NCBI RefSeq assembly: GCF_001019615.1
Contig: NZ_JNBQ01000001.1
Location: 62,001 to 126,000 of the forward strand
DNA: 64,000 bases
Direction: 5' to 3'
Source of the DNA: Cellulosimicrobium funkei
GTDB lineage: Bacteria > Actinomycetota > Actinomycetes > Actinomycetales > Cellulomonadaceae
A program made the translations under genes and the position numbers. The notes beneath the pieces were generated by a model, which was not told the origin of the DNA, did not search any database, and was given only the letters and a program-made list of their open reading frames with translations. Positions within the stretch are counted from its first letter, which is position 1. Every line of letters starts with the position of its first letter. This document shows positions 1-7,731 of this stretch, piece after piece.

Positions 1-948
1 GTGCTCGCGATCGTGCTCAGCCTGGTCGTCGGCTCCAAGCCGGTCCCGCTCGGCACCGTCTGGGACGCGCTCACCGGGTACGACGGCTCGGGCGACCACG
101 TGATCATCCGCGACCTGCGGCTGCCGCGCACGATCGTCGGCCTCCTGGTCGGCGCCGCGCTCGGGGTCTCGGGCGGGCTCATCCAGGCCATGACGCGCAA
201 CCCGCTGGCCGACCCGGGCATCCTCGGCGTCAACGCCGGAGCCGCGTTCGCCGTCGTGCTCGCGGTCGCGTTCCTCGGGTTCACGGACATCCAGTCCTTC
301 ATCTGGTTCGCGTTCGCCGGGGCGGTCGTGGCGACCGTCGCGGTCTACGCCATCGGGTCGCAGGGGCGCGGGGGAGCGACGCCGGTGCGCCTGACCCTCG
401 CGGGCGTCGCGCTCGGGGCGGTCCTGGGCGGCATCTCGCAGGGCATCACGCTGCTCGACCCCGCGGCGTTCGACCGCATGCGCTTCTGGGGTGCCGGCTC
501 GCTCGCCGGGCGCACGATGGAGATGGCCGGCACGATCGCGCCGTTCGTCGTGGTCGGGCTCGTCATCGCGCTCGTCGTCGCCCGCCCGCTCAACACCATC
601 GCGCTCGGCGACGACCTCGCGAGCTCGCTCGGCGCCCACGTCGGGCGCACGCGCATCCTCGTCGGCGTCGCGGTCATGCTGCTGTGCGGCGCCGCGACGG
701 CGGCCGCCGGGCCGATCGCGTTCGTCGGGCTCATGGTGCCGCACGTCGCGCGCTGGACGGTCGGCCCCGACCAGCGCTGGATCCTCCCGTACTCGGCCGT
801 GCTCGCGCCGGTCCTGCTGCTCGTGTCCGACGTCGTCGGCCGCGTCGTCGTCATGCCCGGCGAGCTCCAGGTCGGGATCGTCACCGCGTTCGTCGGCGCC
901 CCCGCCCTCATCGCGCTCGTGCGCCGCTCGAAGGCGAGCGGGCTGTGA
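1..948 (+). CDS. FecCD-family iron-siderophore ABC permease (5' partial)
   Basis: Membrane subunit of a ferric-siderophore importer; it forms half of the transmembrane channel. The visible 315 residues are strongly hydrophobic. They carry the FecCD hallmark of a TRNPLADPGILGVNAG-like segment around residues 65-80 and a C-terminal GPIAFVGLMVPHVAR segment around 237-251, the loop that contacts the ATPase in this family. FecCD proteins usually have about 330-350 residues and a first membrane helix upstream of the first residues seen here, so the true start probably lies outside the window. The stop overlaps the GTG of the next permease by 4 nt, showing translational coupling. Substrate type is family knowledge; which siderophore is unknown. 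Confidence 0.9.
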   Translation: MLAIVLSLVVGSKPVPLGTVWDALTGYDGSGDHVIIRDLRLPRTIVGLLVGAALGVSGGLIQAMTRNPLADPGILGVNAGAAFAVVLAVAFLGFTDIQSFIWFAFAGAVVATVAVYAIGSQGRGGATPVRLTLAGVALGAVLGGISQGITLLDPAAFDRMRFWGAGSLAGRTMEMAGTIAPFVVVGLVIALVVARPLNTIALGDDLASSLGAHVGRTRILVGVAVMLLCGAATAAAGPIAFVGLMVPHVARWTVGPDQRWILPYSAVLAPVLLLVSDVVGRVVVMPGELQVGIVTAFVGAPALIALVRRSKASGL

Positions 949-2051
949 GCGCCCCGGTCCGGGACGACGCGCCCGTAGGCCCGTCCGTGCGCGGCGGCGG
1001 CGTGCACCGCGTCGACTTCGGCCGCCCCACGCGGGTGGTGCGCGCACTCGGCGGCCGCGCGAGCCTCCGGCTCGACCTGCGCACGCTCGGCGTGTGCGCG
1101 GTGCTGCTGCTCGTCGCGCTCGCGATCGGCGTCGTCGCGCTGACCACCGGCGACTACCCGCTCACGGTCCCGCAGGTCCTCCAGGCGCTCGTGGGGGCGG
1201 CCGACGGTCCCGTCCACATGGTCGTCGTGGAGTGGCGCCTGCCGCGCGCGCTCATGGCGCTCGTGCTCGGGGCGGCGCTCGGCGCGAGCGGCGCGATCTT
1301 CCAGTCCCTCACGCGCAACCCGCTCGGCAGCCCCGACGTCATCGGGTTCAACACCGGCGCGTACACGGGCGCGCTCGTCGTCATCATGCTGCTCGGCGGC
1401 GGGTACGTCGGTGTCGCGGCGGGCGCGCTCGTCGGCGGCATCGTCACCGCGGGGGTCGTGTACCTCCTGGCGTACCGGCGCGGGGTCCAGGGGTTCCGGC
1501 TCATCATCGTCGGCATCGCCGTGTCCGCGATGCTCGCGTCCGTCAACCAGTGGCTCATCATCAAGGCGGACCTCGAGACCGCGATGGCGGCCGCCGTGTG
1601 GGGCGCCGGGTCGCTCAACGGCATGACCTGGGCGCAGGCCGTGCCCGCGTGCGTGCTCGCGGCGCTCCTCGCGCTGCCGCTCGTGTGGCTCGCGCCGCGC
1701 ATGGGGCTGCTGGAGCTCGGGGACGACGCCGCGGCCGCCCTCGGCCTGCGCAGCGAGCGGGTGCGCCTCGCCCTCGTCATCGTCGGCGTCGCGCTCACGG
1801 CGCTCGTCACCGCGGCGGCCGGGCCCATCGCGTTCGTCGCGCTCGCCGCCCCGCAGCTCGCGCGCCGCCTCACGGGCGCCGCGGGCGTGCGGATCCTCCC
1901 CGCCGCCGTCATGGGCGCCGTCCTGCTCGCGGCGAGCGACCTCGTCGCCCAGCGCGCGTTCGCGCCCACCCAGCTCCCGGTCGGCGTCGTCACCGTGAGC
2001 GTCGGCGGCGCCTACCTCGTCTGGCTCCTCGTGCGCGAGGCCCGCAAGTGA
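945..2051 (+). CDS. FecCD-family iron-siderophore ABC permease, second subunit
   Basis: Partner permease of the preceding gene, giving the heterodimer typical of FepD/FepG-type importers. The GTG start at 945 is embedded in the stop of the upstream gene (GTGA overlap). An N-terminal arginine-rich cytoplasmic stretch of about 45 residues precedes the first helix. The family segment TRNPLGSPDVIGFNTGAYTG follows around residues 124-143, and the GPIAFVALAAPQLARR coupling segment lies about residues 294-309. At 368 residues it is slightly longer than usual because of the N-terminal extension. The order permease-permease-ATPase-binding protein is a complete importer operon. Confidence 0.9.
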   Translation: MSAPVRDDAPVGPSVRGGGVHRVDFGRPTRVVRALGGRASLRLDLRTLGVCAVLLLVALAIGVVALTTGDYPLTVPQVLQALVGAADGPVHMVVVEWRLPRALMALVLGAALGASGAIFQSLTRNPLGSPDVIGFNTGAYTGALVVIMLLGGGYVGVAAGALVGGIVTAGVVYLLAYRRGVQGFRLIIVGIAVSAMLASVNQWLIIKADLETAMAAAVWGAGSLNGMTWAQAVPACVLAALLALPLVWLAPRMGLLELGDDAAAALGLRSERVRLALVIVGVALTALVTAAAGPIAFVALAAPQLARRLTGAAGVRILPAAVMGAVLLAASDLVAQRAFAPTQLPVGVVTVSVGGAYLVWLLVREARK

Positions 2052-2080
2052 CCACCAACCCGCAGACCGGAAGGACCCCG

Positions 2081-2956
2081 GTGGCTCTCACGAACCTCGC
2101 GGCCGCCCCGAGCGACACCGTCGCCGCCGCGTCGACCGACGCGCGCGCGGCCCGCGTCCCGCCCGCGGACCGCCTGCACGCCGAGGGGATCACGGTCGGC
2201 TACGACGACCGCGTCATCTCCTCCGACCTCGACGTGAGCATCCCCGACGGGTCGTTCACGGTGATCGTCGGGCCGAACGCGTGCGGCAAGTCGACGCTGC
2301 TGCGCGCGCTGTCGCGCCTGCTCAAGCCGTCGCGGGGGCAGGTCGTGCTCGACGGCCGCTCGATCTCCTCGATCCCCGCGAAGGAGGTCGCGCGCCGCCT
2401 CGGACTCCTGCCGCAGTCGTCGATCGCCCCCGAGGGCATCACTGTCGCCGACCTCGTCGCACGCGGGCGCTACCCGCACCAGAAGCTCCTGCGGCAGTGG
2501 TCGCGCGAGGACGAGGCCGCGGTGGTCGGCGCGCTCGCCGCGACCGGGACGACCGAGCTCTCGGGCCGCCTGGTCGACGAGCTCTCCGGCGGGCAGCGCC
2601 AGCGCGTGTGGGTCGCCATGGTCCTCGCGCAGGAGACGCCCATCCTCCTGCTCGACGAGCCGACGACGTTCCTCGACATCGCGCACCAGATCGAGCTGCT
2701 GGAGCTGTGCGCCGACCTCAACCGCGACCGCGGGCACACGCTCGTCGCGGTCCTGCACGACCTCAACCACGCGTGCCGCTACGCGACCCACCTCATCGCC
2801 ATGAAGGACGGCGCGGTCGTCGCCGAGGGCGCGCCGGCCGAGGTCGTGACGGCCGAGCTGGTCGAGGACGTGTTCGGCCTGCCCTGCCGCATCATCGCCG
2901 ACCCCGTGACGGGAACGCCGCTCGTCGTGCCCGAGGGTCGTCCCCGCCGCGCCTGA
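2081..2956 (+). CDS. Iron-siderophore ABC transporter ATP-binding protein
   Basis: ATPase driving the siderophore importer. Seen in sequence: Walker A GPNACGKST, signature LSGGQRQRVWVAM, Walker B PILLLDEPTTFLD and the H-loop VLHDLNHA, all in the order of FepC/FhuC ATPases. Note GPNACGKST rather than the common GPNGCGKST. Two starts are possible: GTG 2048, overlapping the permease stop, and GTG 2081. I chose 2081 because GGAAGG at 2069-2074 is correctly spaced from it and the 11 extra residues look unstructured. Binding protein follows 93 bp downstream. Regulation by iron is likely from family knowledge; I did not identify a clear operator. Confidence 0.9.
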   Translation: MALTNLAAAPSDTVAAASTDARAARVPPADRLHAEGITVGYDDRVISSDLDVSIPDGSFTVIVGPNACGKSTLLRALSRLLKPSRGQVVLDGRSISSIPAKEVARRLGLLPQSSIAPEGITVADLVARGRYPHQKLLRQWSREDEAAVVGALAATGTTELSGRLVDELSGGQRQRVWVAMVLAQETPILLLDEPTTFLDIAHQIELLELCADLNRDRGHTLVAVLHDLNHACRYATHLIAMKDGAVVAEGAPAEVVTAELVEDVFGLPCRIIADPVTGTPLVVPEGRPRRA

Positions 2957-3049
2957 CCGCGGCCCCGTTCCCCGCCGGTCGACCCACCCGCCCGACCGGC
3001 CCCCCACCGTCCTGCGCTCGCCCGCACCGCCTCGTCGGAGGAGCAACGC

Positions 3050-4114
3050 ATGACCCGCAGCACCCGTCCCTCGTCCACCCTGCCCACGCCGGCCCGCGAG
3101 GCCCGGCCCCGGCGCGCGGTGCGTCCCCTCGCCGCCGGCACCATCGCCGTCGGGCTCGCGGCCACGCTCGCGGCGTGCTCGACCGCCACCGACCCGGGCG
3201 CCGACGGCGCGGACGACGGCGCGGCCCCGTCCGCCGCCGCGGAGGGCTGGACCTGGACGTCCTCGGGCTACGGCACGACGTACGCGCTCGACGAGGCGCC
3301 GGACAGCGTGGTCGTCGACGGCTACACCGCCGCAGCGCTGTGGGACTACGGCGTGCGGCCCGCGGGCGTGTTCGGCTACGGCTTCTCCGACGCCGGCGCG
3401 CTGTCGATCGGCAACGCCCGGGTCGACGAGATGGAGGTCGTCGGAGCCGACGCCGAGCTCAACCTCGAGAAGCTGCTCGCGCTCGAGCCCGACCTCGTGA
3501 TCGGGTTCGGCAACGAGGACGGCACGGCCTGGACCTGGTGGGACGACAAGGTCACGACGGAGGCGACGGCGGTCGCGCCGTTCGTCGGCATGAGGTTCTC
3601 GGGGCGCCCGGTGGTCGAGGTGATCGAGGACTACGCGTCGCTCGCGGAGTCGCTCGGCGGCGACGTCGAGTCACCGGAGGTCACGGAGGCGAAGGTCGCG
3701 TTCGACGAGCGGCTCGACACGCTGCGCGGCATCGCGGCCGAGAAGCCGCTGACGATCCTGCCCCTCAACGGCGCGGAGCAGCTGTGGGTCGGTCAGAAGA
3801 ACCTGGGCCAGCTCGCGCTGCTCGAGGAGCTCGGCTTCACGATCGGCGGGCCGCAGGACCAGGAGGGTTGGGCCGAGCTGAGCTGGGAGCGCGTGCCGGA
3901 GCACCCGGCCGACGTCGTGCTGAGCTACACGGGCTCCGACGAGGCGATGGCCGCCAACCCGGTCTACGCCGGGCTCCCCGCCGTGCAGGCGGGCCAGGTC
4001 GTGGGCTGGGACGACAAGCGCCCGTTCACCTACGCGAGCTACGTCGAGTGGTTCGACGAGCTCATCGCGGTGCTCGACGGCGCGGAGGTCGTCTCGGGGC
4101 CGCCCGCATCCTGA
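3050..4114 (+). CDS. Iron-siderophore ABC transporter substrate-binding lipoprotein
   Basis: Extracellular receptor of the importer. The N-terminus has a basic region, a hydrophobic segment and a lipobox ending LAAC with the lipidated cysteine at residue 43. An acidic Asp/Gly/Ala spacer follows, then a periplasmic-binding-protein type 2 (TroA-like) fold recognisable from the Fe-siderophore family pattern (VVVDGYTAAALWDYGV, LEPDLVIGFG). SD-like GGAGGAGC lies at 3036-3043 just before the ATG. The gene is convergent with the next one and their 3' ends overlap by 76 bp. Ligand specificity cannot be read from sequence. Confidence 0.88.
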   Translation: MTRSTRPSSTLPTPAREARPRRAVRPLAAGTIAVGLAATLAACSTATDPGADGADDGAAPSAAAEGWTWTSSGYGTTYALDEAPDSVVVDGYTAAALWDYGVRPAGVFGYGFSDAGALSIGNARVDEMEVVGADAELNLEKLLALEPDLVIGFGNEDGTAWTWWDDKVTTEATAVAPFVGMRFSGRPVVEVIEDYASLAESLGGDVESPEVTEAKVAFDERLDTLRGIAAEKPLTILPLNGAEQLWVGQKNLGQLALLEELGFTIGGPQDQEGWAELSWERVPEHPADVVLSYTGSDEAMAANPVYAGLPAVQAGQVVGWDDKRPFTYASYVEWFDELIAVLDGAEVVSGPPAS

Positions 4115-5130
4115 CCGTCCCACCAGTCGAGCACGACGGTCGCGTGGTAGGTGAGCCAGCGTGACGGCTCGCCCGCGGGAGCGTCGACCTCGAACCACAC
4201 CCGGCCCGGGTGGCGCCGGCCCTGGAGCCAGGTGCCGTCCGGGCGCCGGGCGCGGCGGACGTGCTCGACGGCGTCCGCCGCGCGCGGGTCGGGCGGCGTC
4301 CCGTCGAGCAGCGACGCCTCGCGGAGGTAGACCAGCGCGTTGAGCACGCTGTAGTACCAGCGGAACGGGTACGCGAGCCGGAAGACCCAGTCCCCGACGG
4401 GCTCGCCCGTGCTCAGGCGGCGGAACAGGCCCCGGCGCAGCAGGTACTCCTCGCCGGACCGACGCGCCGCGCGCAGCTCGTGGTCCCCGCCCGCGAGCTC
4501 CTGGTACGCGAGCAGACCCTTGAGCGCGTTGAGCGTCGAGTGGAAGGACGACACCGTGGCGCCCTCCACCCACTCGCAGTTCCACCCGCCGTCGGGCAGC
4601 CGTCCGGCGAGCACCGCGGCGAGCAGCTCCGACACGTCGACCCCGAGCCACGCACCCGCCGCGAGCGTGTACCCGTTGATGCACCAGTCGACCTCGCCGC
4701 CCCAGTAGGGCAGGTCGTCGTACTCCCAGCGGCTGTGCGCCGCGAGCAGCTCGGGCGTGCGGCGCGCGCGCAGCACGCCCGGATCGAGACCCCACTCGCG
4801 CAGCGCGACGAGCGACCACGTCGTCGCGGTCCACGGCTGACCCTCCTCGGGCCTGCCCCCGGCGTCGTACGCGGCGTCGGTCGCAGCGTCGACCGCGCCC
4901 ACGTCTGCGGGGAAGTACGCGCCGCCCGCCCACTGCCCGTCCGGGTCCTGCAGCGCGAGCAGGCGTGCGCCGAAGCCCTCGGTCGCGACGCGCGCCCGCG
5001 TCGCCTCCCACACCTCGGGAGGCGCGCGCACGACGTCCCGCTCGACCCGCCAGCGCAGCGCAGGGTCGGCCTCGAGGAGCCAGTCGACCAGCCCGCCGTC
5101 GGGCGGCCCTCCGGGAGCGGCATCGGCCAT
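4039..5130 (-). CDS. Prenyltransferase/squalene-cyclase-fold protein of unknown substrate
   Basis: A 363-residue soluble protein with alpha-alpha barrel repeats like those of terpene cyclases and prenyltransferases. QW-like pieces are visible (LLALQDPDGQWAGG about residue 56-69, GGWNCEW about 180-186, DGTWLQG near 305). No DXDD protonation motif of true squalene-hopene cyclases was found, so catalysis is doubtful. Similar orphan proteins in actinobacteria are annotated only as squalene cyclase-like. It begins at ATG 5130. Its last 25 codons are antisense to the end of the siderophore-binding lipoprotein gene. No signal peptide or membrane helix is visible. Confidence 0.65.
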   Translation of the reverse strand: MADAAPGGPPDGGLVDWLLEADPALRWRVERDVVRAPPEVWEATRARVATEGFGARLLALQDPDGQWAGGAYFPADVGAVDAATDAAYDAGGRPEEGQPWTATTWSLVALREWGLDPGVLRARRTPELLAAHSRWEYDDLPYWGGEVDWCINGYTLAAGAWLGVDVSELLAAVLAGRLPDGGWNCEWVEGATVSSFHSTLNALKGLLAYQELAGGDHELRAARRSGEEYLLRRGLFRRLSTGEPVGDWVFRLAYPFRWYYSVLNALVYLREASLLDGTPPDPRAADAVEHVRRARRPDGTWLQGRRHPGRVWFEVDAPAGEPSRWLTYHATVVLDWWDGQDAGGPETTSAPSSTAMSSSNHST

Positions 5131-5170
5131 CCCGTCACGCTACGCCCGGGCCGCAGCCGGCGTCAGCCCG

Positions 5171-6547
5171 TCAGACGAATCCGAAGACGGGCGGGAAGAC
5201 GATCGCGACGATCGCGGCCCACACCGCGTACACGGGCAGGAACCGGGTCTGCCAGGCCACGAGGTCGGCGAACGGGCGGCGCCCGCGCAGGAACGCCGTC
5301 GCCAGCACCGCGGACCACACGAGGTGGACGAGGAGGAGCAGGTTGAGCCCCAGCGCCGCGGCCTTGTTCGGGCTCACGCCGAACTCCGCGATGCGCGTGA
5401 GCATCGCGGTGAGGGCGACGGCGTCGACCGCGAGCGCCGCGACGACGAGGACGACCTGGAGCCCGTCGAAGAACGACCGGGGCGCGAGCGGGTCGCGCGC
5501 CGAGACGGAGTACAAGAGCAGGCACAGGACCAGCACGAGGATCGCGTCCATGAGGATGAGCAGCTCGCGGTCGACGGCGGCGAGGTTCCCCGCGGTCGCG
5601 AGGACGACGAACACGGCGAGGAGCATGACGAGCGTCAGGGGCGTGAAGACGCGCGTGAGCACGGGCGCGATGTTCTCGACGACGTTCTGCTTGGCCTCGA
5701 CGAGCCACGCGGCGACGATCAGCGCGGCCGGGACGCACAGCGGCAGGATCCAGTCCTCGAGGTAGGGCTCGAGGTCGACGTCGGCGAGGGAGAAGACGCC
5801 CGCGGTGAGGCCGAGCAGGACCCCGCCGCCGAGCGCGAGGAGCGTGTAGTACACGGCGAGCTCGCCGGTGAAGCGCGCGAAGTCCATGCGGCGCGCGTCC
5901 GAGCGCCAGCGCCCGCCGACGTACGCGAGCCCGACGACCGCCCACAGCGTCGCGGGGGCGGCGAGCGCCGCGAGGACGAGGGTGGAGCCCGTGGGCTCGA
6001 ACGGGTACACGTTGAGGACGACGCCCAGCACCACGAACGGCACGGCCAGCGCCCCGACGACGCGCGCCGTGACCTGGCGCTTCCACGCGAGGTAGGCGGT
6101 GAGGAACGGCAGCACGAGGAGCCCGACGTTGAGGCCGACGGTCTCCGGGTCGAGGACGGCGGTCGCGACCTTGACCGTGATCCCCGTGGCCACGGCGAGC
6201 GCGAGGACGACCGCGAGCTCGCGCCACGACCGCGTGCGGCCCGGCTGCTCGCCGACGAGGACGAGCTGCTTCCACAGCCGCTCGGAGTGCTCCTGCGCGA
6301 ACTCGCGCGACAGGTCGTCGAGCGTGCCCATGCGCTTCACCGCGACGAGGAACGCCTCGTCGTCGTCGAGCCCGGTCGCGCGCAGGTCCTCGACCCGCTC
6401 GCGCAGGTGGTCCTCCATCTCGTCGACGTCCGCCGCGGAGATGGCCTCGCGGCGGCGCACGTACCCGCGCCACTGGTCGATCTGGGCCTCGAGCGCGGCG
6501 TGCGGGCCGGGGTGCGCCCCGTCGGTCGGCGCGGTCGCGGCGCCCAT
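5171..6547 (-). CDS. Permease-prefix-domain membrane protein, PadR-regulated
   Basis: 458-residue integral membrane protein. The first ~75 residues form a soluble helical segment (IDQWRGYVRRREAISAADV, then EMEDHLRERVEDL) typical of the permease prefix domain 1 found fused to membrane proteins that are co-encoded with PadR regulators. About ten or more hydrophobic helices follow. The ATG at 6547 overlaps the padR stop by one base (TGATG), so the two are translationally coupled and the protein is likely the main target of that repressor. No transport motif was recognised. Biological role is unknown; envelope stress or drug response is a guess based on PadR pairs in Gram-positives. Confidence 0.8.
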   Translation of the reverse strand: MGAATAPTDGAHPGPHAALEAQIDQWRGYVRRREAISAADVDEMEDHLRERVEDLRATGLDDDEAFLVAVKRMGTLDDLSREFAQEHSERLWKQLVLVGEQPGRTRSWRELAVVLALAVATGITVKVATAVLDPETVGLNVGLLVLPFLTAYLAWKRQVTARVVGALAVPFVVLGVVLNVYPFEPTGSTLVLAALAAPATLWAVVGLAYVGGRWRSDARRMDFARFTGELAVYYTLLALGGGVLLGLTAGVFSLADVDLEPYLEDWILPLCVPAALIVAAWLVEAKQNVVENIAPVLTRVFTPLTLVMLLAVFVVLATAGNLAAVDRELLILMDAILVLVLCLLLYSVSARDPLAPRSFFDGLQVVLVVAALAVDAVALTAMLTRIAEFGVSPNKAAALGLNLLLLVHLVWSAVLATAFLRGRRPFADLVAWQTRFLPVYAVWAAIVAIVFPPVFGFV

Positions 6548-6921
6548 CAGGCCCACCCCTCCGCGACGCGCGGCGGGGTCGGCAGCCCGTCCTGGGCCGT
6601 GCGCCAGACCTGGTGGAGCGCGTGCGCGACGACGTCCCACTGCGCCTGGCGCTCGACGAGCGCCTCGCGCCCGGCAGCGGTGATCGCGTAGTGCTTGCGG
6701 CGCCGGCCGACGTCGGACGTGCCCCACGACGCCTCGACGAGCCCGAGCCGCTCCAACCGGTGCAGCAGGGGGTACAGCATGCCGTCGGTCCACTGCATGC
6801 GGCCGCCCGAGAGCTCGTCGACGCGCTTGAGGATCGCGTAGCCGTACGACTCGCCGTCGGCGAGGATCCCGAGCACGAGCGGGGTGGCCGACGCGGCCAC
6901 GAGGTCCTTGTCGATACGCAT
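6547..6921 (-). CDS. PadR-family transcriptional repressor
   Basis: 124-residue winged-helix regulator. The PadR pattern is clear: LGILADGESYGYAILKRV at residues 17-34, then MLYPLLHRLERLGLV, and GRRRKHYAITAAGREAL in the wing. The short C-terminal helix is that of subfamily 2. Start ATG 6921 has AGGAG six bases upstream. Directly upstream lies a cluster of four CTAG half-sites in inverted pairs (6934-6973), the probable operator, shared with the divergent gene at 7009. Autoregulation together with the downstream membrane gene is inferred from this layout. Confidence 0.9.
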   Translation of the reverse strand: MRIDKDLVAASATPLVLGILADGESYGYAILKRVDELSGGRMQWTDGMLYPLLHRLERLGLVEASWGTSDVGRRRKHYAITAAGREALVERQAQWDVVAHALHQVWRTAQDGLPTPPRVAEGWA

Positions 6922-6933
6922 GGCACTCCTATG

Positions 6934-6973
6934 CCTAGTTCTTCTAGGGGTATTGACCCTAGCAGATCTAGGG
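6934..6973. promoter_or_regulatory. Probable PadR operator: two CTAG inverted repeats
   Basis: CCTAG-5nt-CTAGG occupies 6934-6948 and CCCTAG-5nt-CTAGGG occupies 6957-6973, with centres 24 bp apart. The inner halves form a third inverted repeat (CTAGGG-7nt-CCCTAG, 6944-6962). Four CTAG tetramers in 38 bp is notable in DNA this GC-rich. It lies 13-52 bp upstream of padR and 36-75 bp upstream of the divergent gene, so it could control both. Confidence 0.7.
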
Positions 6974-7008
6974 TTGGATGCGGTCGGCTGCGAGGGGACG
7001 GGGAGGCG

Positions 7009-7674
7009 ATGGCGCGACGACGGGCCTGGAAGCGGGACTGGGGGACCACGGTCGCCCTCGCGCTGGTCGCGGTGTTCCCGGTCGCCGTCCAGGGAACCGT
7101 GCGGTCCTGGCGGATGCACGACCGGGGGGAGCTCTCCGCGACCGGACTCCTGTGGATGGGCGTCGCGGGCGTCGTCCTGGTCGCCGCCGTGTCGATCGTC
7201 GCCCGGTCGCGGGTCCGACGCGAGCTCGACCGGGCCGTCGCCGCCAACCCCGGCGCGACCGTGGCCCTCGTCCGACCGGTCCGTCGCTCCACGGCCCTGC
7301 TCGACCAGATCCCGCTGAAGCAACGCAAGCGGCAGATGCCGTGCCTGCTCGTCGTCCGACGCGACGAGGTGGACCTCTGGAGCACCGTGGACCCGCCGAC
7401 CTTCCTCCTCCGGGTGGAGCGCGAGGGCCTCTCCGTCGAGCTCGTGGCCCTCGACCTCTTCGAGGTGGAGGAGCTGCTGACGCTCCGGCTCACGCGAGGT
7501 GACACCCGCCTCGAGGTCGCCGTGCAGGGACTCGTCGGCTCGCGCTCGTGGGGCCACCGCGGTGCTCTCGAAGGGCTCGACGAGGTGCTCCGCGCCCTCG
7601 GTTACGCGATCCGGCCCACGGCCGACGCGAAGCGGGGTCGGCCGGGCCGCGTCGCGGAGCAGCCTCAGGGCTAG
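7009..7674 (+). CDS. Uncharacterised membrane protein
   Basis: 221-residue protein I do not recognise. Two hydrophobic segments lie near residues 13-30 and 47-64, followed by a basic turn (RSRVRRELDRAV) and a ~150-residue soluble C-terminal part without cysteines that could be a small alpha/beta domain. Start ATG 7009 was chosen because the upstream frame runs into padR. GGAGG lies only two bases before it and GAGGGG eleven before it, so the start is uncertain by a few codons. It is divergent from padR and faces the CTAG operator, hence possibly part of the same response. Confidence 0.55.
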   Translation: MARRRAWKRDWGTTVALALVAVFPVAVQGTVRSWRMHDRGELSATGLLWMGVAGVVLVAAVSIVARSRVRRELDRAVAANPGATVALVRPVRRSTALLDQIPLKQRKRQMPCLLVVRRDEVDLWSTVDPPTFLLRVEREGLSVELVALDLFEVEELLTLRLTRGDTRLEVAVQGLVGSRSWGHRGALEGLDEVLRALGYAIRPTADAKRGRPGRVAEQPQG

Positions 7675-7731
7675 CGTGGTCCCACGGACGCGCGCCGCCC
7701 GGCCGGCCCGCGGAACGACGGGGGAGGGCTC

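Noticed and set aside
491-2047. Long Arg/Pro/Ser-rich frame on the plus strand
   Set aside because: It is a shadow of the two permease genes; only its 3' part from about 2048/2081 is the real ATPase.
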